DNA of 64,000 bases from Pseudomonas sp. Irchel 3E20 (GCF_900187645.1 NZ_FYEE01000006.1:124001-188000); one strand, 5' to 3'; counted from the stretch's first letter, positions 1 through 9,894 are shown. A program made the numbers and translations. Notes: a model not told the origin generated them from the letters alone.

Positions 1-331
1 GCTGAGCAACCTGCGTACCTTTTGGGACTTCGATGGCCGCGTCACCGCGCCGCTGCACGGCTACCGCGATGCCGACGACTACTATCGGCGCGCCTCCAGC
101 CGCTACTTCCTCGCTACCATCACCACGCCGACCCTGATGATCCAGGCCGCCGACGACCCGTTCGTGTTCCCCCACAGCCTGCCCGACGCCAGCGAGCTGG
201 CACCCGGCACGCAATGGGAGCTACACGCGCACGGTGGCCATGTGGGGTTCGTTGACGGCACCCTGCGCCGCCCCGGCTACTACCTGGAGCGGCGCATACC
301 GCAATGGCTGGCGCAGGGGGCGGGGCAATAA
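1..331 (+). CDS. YheT-family alpha/beta hydrolase, C-terminal part (5' end outside window)
   Basis: The open frame enters from the left edge at base 2 and ends at TAA 329-331, giving the last 109 residues. It reads LSNLRTFWDFDGRVTAPLHG near the edge, then a PTLMIQAADDPF strand-turn and an HGGHVGFV segment. These match the C-terminal half of YheT/UPF0017 alpha/beta hydrolases: the D of ADDPF and the H of HGGHVGF are the expected acid and histidine of the catalytic triad, and the nucleophile lies outside the window. The substrate is unknown; family members are called esterases or hydrolases on fold alone. It is convergent with the sulfurtransferase gene that follows. Confidence 0.8.
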   Translation, partial: LSNLRTFWDFDGRVTAPLHGYRDADDYYRRASSRYFLATITTPTLMIQAADDPFVFPHSLPDASELAPGTQWELHAHGGHVGFVDGTLRRPGYYLERRIPQWLAQGAGQ

Positions 332-379
332 ACGAGGAAGGCCCGGCCGGCTCCCACAGGGGCCGGTGGTGTACGGCCG

Positions 380-1234
380 TCAAGCGCCCTTGGCGACTTC
401 CCGTGCAGGGTCGGTGATCCACTCACTCCACGAGCCGGCATACAACTGCGCCAGCGGATAGCCCGCCAGGCACAGGGCGAAGAGGTTGTGGCACGCCGTC
501 ACGCCGGAACCGCAATAGGCCACCAGTTCGCTCACTGGCCGCTCGCCCAGGTGGGCGGCGAAGCGCTGCTGGAGGGCCTGCGCACTGAGGAAGCGGCCAT
601 CGCTGCCCAGGTTGTCGGTGAACACCGCGCAGTGGGCACCGGGAATGTGCCCGGCCACCGGGTCGATGGGCTCCACTTCACCGCGAAAACGCGCCTCGGC
701 GCGGGCATCGAGCAAGGTCAAGGCCGGGTCGCCGAGGCGTTGTTGCAGTTGCTCGGCGCTGAGCAGCAGGCTGTTGTCCGGTGTGCCGGCAAAGTTGCCA
801 ACACCCTGGCGCGGCGCGTCGAGGCTCAAGGGCAGGCCGGCCGCGTGCCAAGCCTTGAGGCCGCCATCGAGGATAAACACCCCGTCGCGCTTGCCCAGCC
901 AGGCCAACAGCCACCAGGCGCGGGCGGCGAAGGCACCGGGGCCGTCGTCGTACAGCACGATGTCGCTGTCGTCATTCACGCCCCAGGCTTGCAGGCGCTC
1001 CACCAGGGCCTGCGGCTCGGGCAACGGGTGGCGCCCGGTCACGCCTTTGCTCACCCGGCCACTGAGGTCGCGCTCCAGGTCCGCGAACGAGGCCCCGGCG
1101 ATATGCCCTTGGGCATAGCTGCGCTGGCCGTAGTCGAGGTCATCCAGGGCAAAGCGGCAATCGAGAAGCACCAGGTTCGGCTGGTCTTTCTTGCCGTCCA
1201 GGTCTTGCGGGCTGATGAGTTGCGCAATCGGCAT
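380..1234 (-). CDS. sseA: Thiosulfate/3-mercaptopyruvate sulfurtransferase (tandem rhodanese domains)
   Basis: This 284-residue protein has two rhodanese domains, roughly residues 5-140 (inactive) and 155-280 (catalytic). The active-site loop is CGSGVTA with the persulfide-carrying cysteine at C241; the CGSGVT form is typical of 3-mercaptopyruvate sulfurtransferases rather than thiosulfate rhodaneses (CRxGx[RT]). It moves sulfane sulfur to cyanide or thiols in the cytoplasm. The N-terminus MPIAQLISPQDL has no signal peptide. The gene is followed on the same strand by nothing close, and the TetR gene 33 bp upstream is co-oriented. The exact donor preference cannot be fixed from the sequence. 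Confidence 0.85.
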   Translation of the reverse strand: MPIAQLISPQDLDGKKDQPNLVLLDCRFALDDLDYGQRSYAQGHIAGASFADLERDLSGRVSKGVTGRHPLPEPQALVERLQAWGVNDDSDIVLYDDGPGAFAARAWWLLAWLGKRDGVFILDGGLKAWHAAGLPLSLDAPRQGVGNFAGTPDNSLLLSAEQLQQRLGDPALTLLDARAEARFRGEVEPIDPVAGHIPGAHCAVFTDNLGSDGRFLSAQALQQRFAAHLGERPVSELVAYCGSGVTACHNLFALCLAGYPLAQLYAGSWSEWITDPAREVAKGA

Positions 1235-1267
1235 AACAGGCTCCCGTGAGTTAAGGCTCAGGCCATC

Positions 1268-1942
1268 CTACAGTTCTTCCAGCGCCTGCCCCAGCGGCAC
1301 GTAGTACTCCTCAAAAAGCGCGTCCACCGCGTCCCGTGCCTGCTCGGTGACGAAACCGGCCTCCAGCACCAGCACCTGATAAACCCCGCGCTTGATCGCT
1401 TCTTCGCTCAGGTGCGTGGAGTTTTCCCGGGTGGTGCACAAAAACCGCACCCAGGACGTGAGGATGATCCAGGCGTTGAGGGTCAGGGACTCGATCTGCA
1501 CCTTGTCCATCGCCAGGATGCCGGCGGCGACAAAGCCTTCGTAGATGGCGCGACCCTGGATCAGGCAACGCTGGGAGAAACGCCGGTAGCGCATGGCCAG
1601 GTCCGCGTCGCTGTCGAGCAAATGCTCCAGGTCGCGGTGCAGGAAGCGGTAGCGCCACATCGCCGCCAACAGAGCCTGCAAGTAGAAGCGCTTGTCTTCG
1701 ACCGTCGCCGCGCGGCCCTGGGGCGGGCGCAGGAAGCTGTCCACCAGGCTTTCGTACTCGCTGAACAGCACGGCGATAATCGCCTGCTTGTTGGGGAAGT
1801 GGTAATAGAGGTTGCCCGGGGAAATTTCCATGTGGGCGGCGATGTGGTTGGTGCTGACGCTGCGCTCGCCCTGCTGGTTGAACAGCTCCAGGCTATTCTG
1901 GACGATGCGCTCGCTGGTTTTTATGCGTGGGGCCATGGGCAA
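1268..1942 (-). CDS. TetR-family transcriptional regulator
   Basis: 224 residues. The N-terminal 55 residues form a TetR helix-turn-helix (SERIVQNSLELFNQQGERSV, then a recognition helix around ISPGNLYYHFPNKQAI). The rest is a helical ligand domain with no recognised subfamily signature. A start at the third residue (MAPRIKTS) is equally possible. It is divergent from an aldehyde dehydrogenase gene across a 110-bp gap holding a small inverted repeat (2033-2048), so it probably represses that dehydrogenase and itself. The inducer is unknown; an aldehyde or aromatic compound is a guess from the neighbour. Confidence 0.85.
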   Translation of the reverse strand: MPMAPRIKTSERIVQNSLELFNQQGERSVSTNHIAAHMEISPGNLYYHFPNKQAIIAVLFSEYESLVDSFLRPPQGRAATVEDKRFYLQALLAAMWRYRFLHRDLEHLLDSDADLAMRYRRFSQRCLIQGRAIYEGFVAAGILAMDKVQIESLTLNAWIILTSWVRFLCTTRENSTHLSEEAIKRGVYQVLVLEAGFVTEQARDAVDALFEEYYVPLGQALEEL

Positions 1943-2032
1943 GGGCTTTAATTCAGAGTGCGTTGGCGAGCATCTTACGGCCTAACCGCTTGTGGATAAA
2001 TCAAAGTGACGCACAGTTCGGCCTTGACCTTT

Positions 2033-2048
2033 TAGAGTATAAGCTCTA
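2033..2048. promoter_or_regulatory. Inverted repeat in the TetR/aldehyde dehydrogenase divergent promoter
   Basis: TAGAG (2033-2037) and CTCTA (2044-2048) are perfect 5-bp arms around a 6-bp centre, flanked by TTT and GAAAA so the whole element looks dyad-like. It ends 5 bp before the first ATG of the dehydrogenase frame, as expected for an autorepressor operator of the adjacent TetR gene. This is inferred from position and symmetry only. Confidence 0.4.
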
Positions 2049-2052
2049 GAAA

Positions 2053-3513
2053 ATGCACAACTCGAATAAAACGGACGCCGCCATGCCTGCTGAAATCGCC
2101 TACCTGCAAGACGCCCAAGCCCAGCGCGACGAACTGCTCAAGCTTTTCCACGCCCAGCGCCAGGCCTACGCTGCCCATCCCATGCCCCCTGCGGCGCAGC
2201 GTCAGCAGTGGCTTAAAGCCCTGGGCGATGTACTGAACAGCGAACGCCAGGCTTTGATCGCCGCCATCAGCGAGGATTTCAGCAACCGCAGCGCCGACGA
2301 AACCCTGCTCGCCGAGCTGATGCCCAGCCTGCACGGCATCCACTACGCCAGCCGCCACCTCAAGGCCTGGATGAAACCGTCGCGGCGCAAGGTCGGCCTG
2401 GCCTTTCAGCCCGCGTCGGCCAAAGTGGTCTATCAGCCCCTGGGGGTGGTGGGCGTGATCGTGCCGTGGAACTACCCGTTGTACCTGGCTATTGGCCCGC
2501 TGGTTGGCGCCCTCGCCGCCGGTAACCGGGTGATGCTCAAGCTCAGCGAGGCCACCCCGGCCACCGGGCAACTGCTCAAAACCCTGCTGGCGCGGGTGTT
2601 CCCCCAAGACCTGGTGTGCGTGGTATTGGGCGAGGCCGAGGTGGGCATGGCCTTCTCGCGGCTGCCGTTTGACCACTTGCTGTTCACCGGCGCCACCAGC
2701 ATCGGCAAGCACGTAATGCGCGCCGCCGCCGAGAACCTCACCCCGGTGACCCTGGAGCTGGGCGGCAAGTCGCCGGCCATCGTCTCCAGCGACGTGCCGC
2801 TCAAGGACGCCGCCGAGCGCATCGCCTTCGGCAAAACCCTCAATGCCGGGCAAACCTGCGTCGCCCCGGACTACGTGCTGGTGCCGCAAGAGCGCGTCGG
2901 TTCCTTCGTCGAGGCCTACCGCCAGGCTGTGCGCGGGTTTTACCCCACGCTTGTGGATAACCCGGACTACACGGCAATCATCAACGATCGCCAGCTCAAC
3001 CGGCTTAACGGCTACATCAGCGACGCCACGAGCAAGGGCGCACTGTTGGTTCCGCTGTTCGAGCAGAACCAGGGCCGGCGCCTGGGCCACAGTGTGCTGC
3101 TCAATGTCAGCGACGAAATGACGGTGATGCAGGACGAAATCTTCGGCCCGCTGCTGCCGATCGTGCCCTACAGCGGCCTCGACCAGGCGTTTGCCTACAT
3201 CAACCAGCGGCCGCGCCCTCTGGCGCTGTACTACTTCGGCTACGACAAGGCCGAGCAGCAACGCGTGCTGCAGGAAACCCACTCCGGCGGCGTGTGCCTG
3301 AACGACACCCTGCTGCACGTGGCCCAAGACGACCTGCCCTTCGGCGGCATCGGCCCCTCGGGCATGGGCCAGTACCACGGCCATGAAGGCTTCCTGACCT
3401 TCAGCAAGGCCAAGGGCGTGCTGGTCAAGCAACGCCTGAACGCGGCGCGGCTGATCTACCCGCCCTATGGCACGGCCATCCAGAAGCTGATCCACAAACT
3501 GTTCATCCGCTAA
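2053..3513 (+). CDS. calB: Coniferyl aldehyde dehydrogenase-type NAD(P)+ aldehyde dehydrogenase
   Basis: 486 residues, ALDH superfamily. The visible active-site elements are N140 in VPWNYP, E235 in LELGGKS, and the nucleophile C269 in NAGQTCVAPDYV. The short (under 490 residue) form with APDYVLVP after the cysteine and the C-terminal GGIGPSGMGQYHGHEGF is characteristic of coniferyl aldehyde dehydrogenase (CalB-like) and related ALDH3-type enzymes. It would oxidise an aromatic or aliphatic aldehyde to the acid in the cytoplasm. The start is uncertain: ATG 2053 has no clear ribosome binding site, and ATG 2083 (MPAEIAYLQ) is a plausible alternative that would put the inverted repeat in the 5' leader. 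It is divergent from a TetR regulator, and the next two genes on the strand (Tat protein, GMC oxidoreductase) may form an alcohol-aldehyde oxidation unit with it. Confidence 0.85.
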   Translation: MHNSNKTDAAMPAEIAYLQDAQAQRDELLKLFHAQRQAYAAHPMPPAAQRQQWLKALGDVLNSERQALIAAISEDFSNRSADETLLAELMPSLHGIHYASRHLKAWMKPSRRKVGLAFQPASAKVVYQPLGVVGVIVPWNYPLYLAIGPLVGALAAGNRVMLKLSEATPATGQLLKTLLARVFPQDLVCVVLGEAEVGMAFSRLPFDHLLFTGATSIGKHVMRAAAENLTPVTLELGGKSPAIVSSDVPLKDAAERIAFGKTLNAGQTCVAPDYVLVPQERVGSFVEAYRQAVRGFYPTLVDNPDYTAIINDRQLNRLNGYISDATSKGALLVPLFEQNQGRRLGHSVLLNVSDEMTVMQDEIFGPLLPIVPYSGLDQAFAYINQRPRPLALYYFGYDKAEQQRVLQETHSGGVCLNDTLLHVAQDDLPFGGIGPSGMGQYHGHEGFLTFSKAKGVLVKQRLNAARLIYPPYGTAIQKLIHKLFIR

Positions 3514-3540
3514 CGCGCCCCACTGCCGGTTAAAACAATA

Positions 3541-4086
3541 ATGAATCCATGCCTGCCCGAGCCCGCCGCACTGTCGCGGCGCGGCCTTTTGAAGTTCAGC
3601 CTGGGCGCCAGCGCCTTCCTCGCCACCGCTGGCCTGGGCGCCAGCCTGAGCGGTTGTTCGGCCAGCCAACCGGCCAGCGGTTTTCTCGCCTTGCGCAGCG
3701 CCGACCTGCCCTTTGTGCGGGCGGTGATGCCGGTGATGCTCGACGGCGCCGTGGCCGCCGACGCCCTCCCCGCTGCGCTGGAGGGCGCCCTGCAAAGCCT
3801 GGACCGCAACCTGGCCTACCTCTCGCCAGAAATGCTCAAGCTGACCCGGCAACTGTTTGACGTGCTCGCCATGGCGGTCACCCGCGGCCCCCTGACCGGC
3901 ATCTGGGGCGCGTGGGAAAACGCCAGCGGCGACGACATCCGCCACTTCCTCCAGCGCTGGGAAAACAGCAGCCTGAGCCTGCTGCGCATGGGCCACAGCT
4001 CCCTGCTGCAACTGGTGATGATGGCCTGGTACAGCCGCGCCGAGGCCTGGGCCCACTGCGGCTACCCGGGGCCGCCGCGGGTGTGA
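3541..4086 (+). CDS. Twin-arginine-signal small protein, candidate accessory subunit of the adjacent GMC dehydrogenase
   Basis: 181 residues. Residues 1-39 hold a twin-arginine signal (R13-R14 in LSRRGLLKFS) followed by a hydrophobic stretch and a lipobox-like LSGC with C39, so the protein is probably Tat-exported and perhaps lipidated. The rest is a small alpha-helical domain without motifs I can name. Its size, Tat signal and place directly before a GMC flavoenzyme resemble the gamma/subunit-3 proteins of membrane-bound gluconate or sorbitol dehydrogenases. That role is inferred. Gap to the dehydrogenase: 80 bp, containing a REP fragment. Confidence 0.65.
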   Translation: MNPCLPEPAALSRRGLLKFSLGASAFLATAGLGASLSGCSASQPASGFLALRSADLPFVRAVMPVMLDGAVAADALPAALEGALQSLDRNLAYLSPEMLKLTRQLFDVLAMAVTRGPLTGIWGAWENASGDDIRHFLQRWENSSLSLLRMGHSSLLQLVMMAWYSRAEAWAHCGYPGPPRV

Positions 4087-4118
4087 GGCGCTGTGACTGA
4101 CAACCCAAGGGATGCCCC

Positions 4119-4136
4119 CGTGGGAGCGAACCTGCC
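4119..4136. repeat. REP fragment
   Basis: GTGGGAGCGAACCTGCC is one half of the GTGGGAGC-type REP head seen repeatedly in this window. It has no partner arm here, so it is a decayed single copy between the Tat-protein gene and the GMC gene. Confidence 0.45.
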
Positions 4137-4166
4137 CCAACCTCAACAATAAGAAAGAGACCCCTG

Positions 4167-5762
4167 ATGCCCGTACCCGATCCGTTTCGCGATGGCATGG
4201 CCCGCGGCTGGAAAACCCATGACGGCTCCACCCTCACCCAAGACCTGACGCTTGAAGCCGACGTGGCCATCATCGGCAGCGGCGCGGGCGGTGGCACCAC
4301 GGCCGAAATCCTCAGCGCCGCCGGCTATAAAGTGCTGTTGATCGAAGAAGGCCCGCTCAAGACCAGCAGCGATTTCAAAATGCTCGAAGACGCCGCCTAC
4401 GCCAGCCTTTATCAGGAAGGCATCGGCCGTTTGAGCAAGGACGGCGCCATCACCATCCTCCAGGGCCGTGCCGTGGGCGGCACCACGCTGATTAACTGGA
4501 CCTCCAGTTTCCGCACCCCGGCGCCGACCCTGGAACACTGGGCCCGCGAACACAACGTCAAAGGCCATGGCGTGGCCGAGATGGCGCCCTGGTTCGAGAA
4601 AATGGAACAGCGCCTGGGGGTCGCCCCGTGGCGGGTGCCAGCCAATGCCAACAACGAAGTCATCAAAAAAGGCTGCGAACAACTGGGCTACAGCTGGCAG
4701 GTGATCCCGCGCAATGTGCGCGGTTGCTGGAACCTGGGCTATTGCGGCATGGGCTGCCCGACCAACGCCAAGCAATCGATGCTGGTCACCACCATCCCTG
4801 CCACGCTGGAAAGCGGCGGCGAGTTGCTGTACCTGGCCCGCGCCGAAAAGCTGTTGATCGACGGCGAGCGCGTGACCGGCCTGGAATGCGTGGCCATGGA
4901 CGAGCGCTGCGTGGCGCCCACCGGGCGGCGCATCCGCGTCAAGGCGCGTCACTACGTACTGGCCGGCGGCGGCATCAACAGCCCGGCGCTGCTGTTGCGC
5001 TCAGGCGCGCCAGACCCTCACGCACGCCTGGGCAAGCGCACCTTTCTGCACTTGGTGAACATGTCCGCCGGGCATTTCGACGAGGTCATCAACCCGTTCT
5101 ATGGCGCGCCGCAGTCGATCTACTCCGACCACTTCCAATGGCAAAACGGCACCACCGGGCCCATGTCCTACAAGCTCGAAGTGCCACCCCTGCACCCGGC
5201 GCTGGCCGCCACCCTGTTCGGCGGTTTTGGCAGCGACAACGCCCTGCGCATGGCCCAACTGCCCAACACCCACGCCATGCTGGCGCTGATGCGCGACGGC
5301 TTTCACCCCGACAGCCCCGGCGGCCACGTGGAGCTGCGCGGCGATGGCACGCCGGTGCTCGACTACCCCGTCTCGGCCTACGCCTGGGATGGCCTGCGCC
5401 GGGCCTTCCACAGCATGGCCGAGATCCAGTTCGCCGGCGGCGCCAAAGCGGTGATGCCGCTGCACAACGATGCCCGCTACGTGAAAACCCTGGGCGAGGC
5501 CCGCGCCATGATCGACGGCCTGGACCTGGCGCTGTACCGCACGCGCCTGGGCAGCGCCCACGTGATGGGCGGTTGTGCCATGGGCGAAGCGGTGCAAAGC
5601 GCGGTGTGCGACAGCCTGGGGCGCCATCATCAGTTGGCTAACCTGTCGATCCACGACGGCTCGCTGTTCCCCACCAGCATCGGCGCCAACCCGCAATTGT
5701 CGGTCTATGGCCTGACCGCACAACTGGCCAGCGCCCTGGCCGAGCGGCTGAAAAACCCGTGA
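4167..5762 (+). CDS. GMC-family FAD-dependent oxidoreductase
   Basis: 531 residues. The dinucleotide-binding motif VAIIGSGAGGGTTAE lies at residues 33-47, the GMC signature region around GRAVGGTTLINWTSSFRTP follows, and the C-terminal HDGSLFPTSIGANPQLSVYG block closes the FAD site. The CGMGCPTNAKQSM segment in the middle is typical of the cholesterol-oxidase/long-chain alcohol oxidase branch. It would oxidise an alcohol to a carbonyl. It lacks its own signal peptide, so if it is exported it would have to travel with the Tat-signal protein encoded just upstream. Substrate unknown. A ribosome binding site AAGAAAGAGA precedes the ATG. Confidence 0.85.
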   Translation: MPVPDPFRDGMARGWKTHDGSTLTQDLTLEADVAIIGSGAGGGTTAEILSAAGYKVLLIEEGPLKTSSDFKMLEDAAYASLYQEGIGRLSKDGAITILQGRAVGGTTLINWTSSFRTPAPTLEHWAREHNVKGHGVAEMAPWFEKMEQRLGVAPWRVPANANNEVIKKGCEQLGYSWQVIPRNVRGCWNLGYCGMGCPTNAKQSMLVTTIPATLESGGELLYLARAEKLLIDGERVTGLECVAMDERCVAPTGRRIRVKARHYVLAGGGINSPALLLRSGAPDPHARLGKRTFLHLVNMSAGHFDEVINPFYGAPQSIYSDHFQWQNGTTGPMSYKLEVPPLHPALAATLFGGFGSDNALRMAQLPNTHAMLALMRDGFHPDSPGGHVELRGDGTPVLDYPVSAYAWDGLRRAFHSMAEIQFAGGAKAVMPLHNDARYVKTLGEARAMIDGLDLALYRTRLGSAHVMGGCAMGEAVQSAVCDSLGRHHQLANLSIHDGSLFPTSIGANPQLSVYGLTAQLASALAERLKNP

Positions 5763-5790
5763 AAACCAGGATTATTCGCCGCGTCTATAG

Positions 5791-6711
<921 letters not shown>

Positions 6712-6740
6712 GAGGTGTGGGGGCTGGCAGGGCGCTTTCG

Positions 6741-6820
6741 TCGGATCGCCGCCCAGGCCAGGCCCGTTCCCACAAGGTTAAAAGGTGCCCCGTGGGAGCG
6801 AGCCTGCTCGCGATGAGGCC
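6741..6820. repeat. Degenerate REP pair between ferredoxin and mutM
   Basis: One head, GCCCGTTCCCAC, faces an opposite head, GTGGGAGCGAGCCTGCTCGCGATGA, over a short spacer. The pair sits between two convergent genes, where such elements often act as transcription ends. Confidence 0.55.
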
Positions 6821-6832
6821 CTTAGCCCAGGC

Positions 6833-7645
6833 TCAGCGCTGGCACTTCAAGCAAAACACACTCGCCCGCTGCCCCAGCTTGACCTCGCGCAACTCACTCC
6901 CGCACACCTTGCACGCCTCATAGGCGCGGCCGTACACGAACAGTTCCTGCTGGAAGTAACCGGGTTGGCCGTCGCCGCCGATGAAGTCGCGCAAGGTGGT
7001 GCCACCGCGCTCGATGGCGGCGGCGAGGATGCGTTTGATCTCCACCGCCAAGCGCAAATAGCGCGCCCGGGAAATGCCCCCGGCCGCACGCCGTGGGTCG
7101 ATGCCGGCGGCGAACAGCGCTTCGGTCGCGTAGATATTGCCCACGCCCACCACCACCGCGTTGTCCATGATGAACGGCTTGACCGCCATCGAGCGGCCCC
7201 GGGACAGCTTGAACAGCCGATCGCCGTCGAACAGCTCAGTCAAGGGTTCCGGCCCCAGGCGCGCCAGCAATTCGTGGTTCAGCGGGTCGAGGCTCCACAG
7301 CATCGCGCCGAACCGCCGCGGGTCGGTGTACCGCAGCGCCAGGCCGGATTCGAGTTCGATGTCCACATGCTCGTGCTTGGCCGCCAACGACCCGGCCTCC
7401 ACCAGCCGCAGGTTGCCGGACATGCCCAAATGGCTAATCAGCGTGCCCACTTCGGCATTTATCAGCAGGTACTTGGCGCGCCGCTCCACCAGCACGATGC
7501 GCTGCCCGGACAGGCGCACATCGAGGTCTTCAGGGATCGGCCAGCGCAAGCGCCGCTCGCGCACGATCACACGGCTGACGCGCTGGCCCTCCAGGTGCGG
7601 CGCAATCCCGCGCCGGGTGGTTTCGACTTCAGGTAGTTCCGGCAT
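6833..7645 (-). CDS. mutM: Formamidopyrimidine-DNA glycosylase
   Basis: 270 residues. The N-terminus [14 protein letters not shown] exposes the catalytic Pro after Met removal with E at the next position. The C-terminus has the zinc finger CKVCGSEL...CLKC and the terminal Q-R. It removes 8-oxoguanine and cleaves at the abasic site by beta,delta-elimination. It is 21 bp downstream of the HDOD gene on the same strand and probably cotranscribed with it. Confidence 0.97.
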   Translation of the reverse strand: MPELPEVETTRRGIAPHLEGQRVSRVIVRERRLRWPIPEDLDVRLSGQRIVLVERRAKYLLINAEVGTLISHLGMSGNLRLVEAGSLAAKHEHVDIELESGLALRYTDPRRFGAMLWSLDPLNHELLARLGPEPLTELFDGDRLFKLSRGRSMAVKPFIMDNAVVVGVGNIYATEALFAAGIDPRRAAGGISRARYLRLAVEIKRILAAAIERGGTTLRDFIGGDGQPGYFQQELFVYGRAYEACKVCGSELREVKLGQRASVFCLKCQR

Positions 7646-7666
7646 GCTCGCCCCAGGGTTGAGAAA

Positions 7667-8533
7667 TCAGTGTGCGCCCAACTCGCGGATGGTCTGCTTG
7701 AGGTTCTCGAAGTCGTAATCCGAAAGCCCCACGTAGTCCAGCACCAACGGGCCGATGCTGTTCCACTCATGGTCATCGACCTGATTACCCAGCACCCGGT
7801 ACGAGGCGCAGATGTGCTCGGCCATTTTCAGGATCGACAGCAGGTTCTTCAGTTGGCTGTTGCGCGAAGACTCGTCGCTGAAAATGGCCAGGGCATTGTG
7901 GTGGTTGGCGATGGCGTTGCTGACGTGGTCTGGCAGGCGCCAGGATTTTGCCGTGTAGTAACCGACCACCGCATGGTTGGTGTTGAACGCGCGGTTCTCG
8001 GTGTCCACCACCCGGCAATCGGCGCCGGCAGCGGCGTAGGCCTGTTCCAGCACGTTCATGTAGTGGGGGAAGCGCTTGAGCATCAACGGCACGCCGCAAT
8101 CGTGAAACAGGCCCAGGGCGTAGGCTTCGTCCACCGCTTGGGAGCCGATGCGCTTGGCCAGGGTCAGCGAGGTCATGGCCACGTCCTGGGCGGTGTCCCA
8201 GAAGCGGTTGAGGGTGACGATGGTGTCGTCGTTCATCTCGCCCTTGATCGACTGCGCGTTAATCAGGTTGATGATCGAACGGCTGCCCAGCAGGTTCACC
8301 GCCCGCTGGATCGAGGCAATCTTGTTGCTCAGCCCGTAATAGGGCGAATTGACGATCTTGAGCAACGCCCCGGACAGGCCCGGGTCCTGGGAGATCAGCC
8401 GCGCGATCACTTCCAGGTCCGGGTCGGGCATGTATTGCTCCATCTGCAAATCCACCATGATTTGCGGCTGGGGCGGCACACTGATGCCTTGCAGGGCCTG
8501 CTGGATCTGTTCGGCTGATAGCTCTTGGGACAT
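7667..8533 (-). CDS. HDOD-domain protein
   Basis: 288 residues. The HDOD domain covers roughly residues 15-215, with LPPQ-like opening (ISVPPQPQIMVDLQ), the ISQDPGLSGALLKIVNSPYYG core and the LFHDCGVPLML and NHAVVGYYTAKSWRLPDHVSNAIANHH segments. HDOD proteins resemble HD phosphohydrolases but usually lack the full metal site; they act in signalling and chemosensory or c-di-GMP regulation. Upstream partner of mutM in a likely two-gene operon, and divergent from the methyltransferase gene across about 150 bp. Confidence 0.85.
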   Translation of the reverse strand: MSQELSAEQIQQALQGISVPPQPQIMVDLQMEQYMPDPDLEVIARLISQDPGLSGALLKIVNSPYYGLSNKIASIQRAVNLLGSRSIINLINAQSIKGEMNDDTIVTLNRFWDTAQDVAMTSLTLAKRIGSQAVDEAYALGLFHDCGVPLMLKRFPHYMNVLEQAYAAAGADCRVVDTENRAFNTNHAVVGYYTAKSWRLPDHVSNAIANHHNALAIFSDESSRNSQLKNLLSILKMAEHICASYRVLGNQVDDHEWNSIGPLVLDYVGLSDYDFENLKQTIRELGAH

Positions 8534-8687
8534 AAGTACTCACTCCGGTCTAGGCGGCGATTCTACCCCTTATAAAGAGTCGGCCGACACCGCAAAACCC
8601 AACACGGATCCAGATTCAAGGGCGCACTGGCGCCGCCATTGCCAGCGCAACAGGCTATACTCCCGCTCTTTTTTCCGGAGCGACGTC

Positions 8688-9884
8688 ATGTCCCTGCCCA
8701 GCCTGCGCCTTAAAGCCAATGCCGACCGTCGCCTGCGCAACGGCCACTTGTGGGTCTACAGCAACGAAATCGATGTGGCCGCCACCCCACTGCACGGCTT
8801 CAAGGCCGGCGATCAGGCCATCCTCGAAGCGGCCGGCGGCAAGGCCCTGGGCATCGTGGCCATGAGCCCGAACAACTTGATCTGCGCGCGCCTGCTGTCG
8901 CGCGACATCAAGTTGCCCCTGGACAAATCCCTGCTGGTGCACCGCCTCAACGTCGCGCTGTCGCTGCGCGAGCGCCTGTTCGACAAGCCGTTCTACCGCC
9001 TCGTCTATGGCGACTCCGACCTGCTGCCAGGCCTGGTGGTCGATCGCTTCGGCGACATTCTGGTGGTGCAGATCGCCTCCGCCACCATGGAAGCCCATAA
9101 AGACGACGTGATCGCCGCCCTGACCCAAGTGCTCAAGCCCAGCGGCATCCTGTTCAAGAACGACTCCGCCGCCCGCGACGCCGAAGGCCTGAACCGCTAC
9201 GTCGAAACCGTGTTCGGCCTCGTGCCGGAATGGGTCGCTCTGGAAGAAAACGGCGTGAAATTCGAAGCCCCGGTGATCCAGGGCCAGAAAACCGGCTGGT
9301 TCTACGACCACCGCATGAACCGCGCACGCCTGGCGCCGTATGCCAAGGGCAAACGCGTGCTGGACCTGTACAGCTACATCGGCGGCTGGGGCGTGCAAGC
9401 CGCCGCGTTCGGCGCCAGCGAAGTGTTCTGCGTCGATGCCTCGGCCTTTGCCCTCGACGGCGTGGAGCGCAACGCCGCCCTGAATGGCTTTGCGGAAAAA
9501 ATGACCTGCATCGAAGGCGACGTCTTTGAAGCCCTGAAAGAACTCAAGGCCAGCGAAGAGCGTTTCGACGTGATCGTCGCCGACCCGCCCGCCTTCATCA
9601 AACGCAAGAAAGACATGAAGAACGGCGAGGGCGCCTACCGCCGCCTCAACGAGCAAGCCATGCGCCTGCTCAGCAAGGACGGCATCCTGGTCAGCGCCTC
9701 GTGCTCCATGCACCTGCCCGAAGACGACCTGCAAAATATCCTGCTGACCAGCGCCCGCCACCTGGACCGCAACATCCAGATGCTCGAACGCGGCGGCCAA
9801 GGGCCGGATCACCCCGTTCACCCGGCCATCGCCGAAACCCGCTACATCAAGAGCATCACCTGCCGACTGCTGCCTAACAGCTGA
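8688..9884 (+). CDS. rlmI: Class I SAM-dependent rRNA (cytosine-C5) methyltransferase, RlmI-like
   Basis: 398 residues. An N-terminal PUA-like domain (residues 1-90, LKANADRRLRNGHLWVYSNE) precedes a Rossmann methyltransferase with SAM motif VLDLYSYIGGWGVQA, the catalytic ADPPAF motif and the cysteine of SASCSMHL. This matches RlmI-type 23S rRNA m5C1962 methyltransferases. Start ATG 8688 follows GGAG (8677-8680); the open frame extends further upstream but without a ribosome binding site. A hairpin terminator follows the stop. Confidence 0.88.
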   Translation: MSLPSLRLKANADRRLRNGHLWVYSNEIDVAATPLHGFKAGDQAILEAAGGKALGIVAMSPNNLICARLLSRDIKLPLDKSLLVHRLNVALSLRERLFDKPFYRLVYGDSDLLPGLVVDRFGDILVVQIASATMEAHKDDVIAALTQVLKPSGILFKNDSAARDAEGLNRYVETVFGLVPEWVALEENGVKFEAPVIQGQKTGWFYDHRMNRARLAPYAKGKRVLDLYSYIGGWGVQAAAFGASEVFCVDASAFALDGVERNAALNGFAEKMTCIEGDVFEALKELKASEERFDVIVADPPAFIKRKKDMKNGEGAYRRLNEQAMRLLSKDGILVSASCSMHLPEDDLQNILLTSARHLDRNIQMLERGGQGPDHPVHPAIAETRYIKSITCRLLPNS

Positions 9885-9894
9885 GTCCCGGCCA

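Noticed and set aside
2032..4149. 705-codon open frame on the minus strand opposite the aldehyde dehydrogenase and Tat protein genes
   Set aside because: It is the antisense shadow of two genes with clear families; GC-rich codon bias keeps the opposite frame open. No family motif or ribosome binding site.
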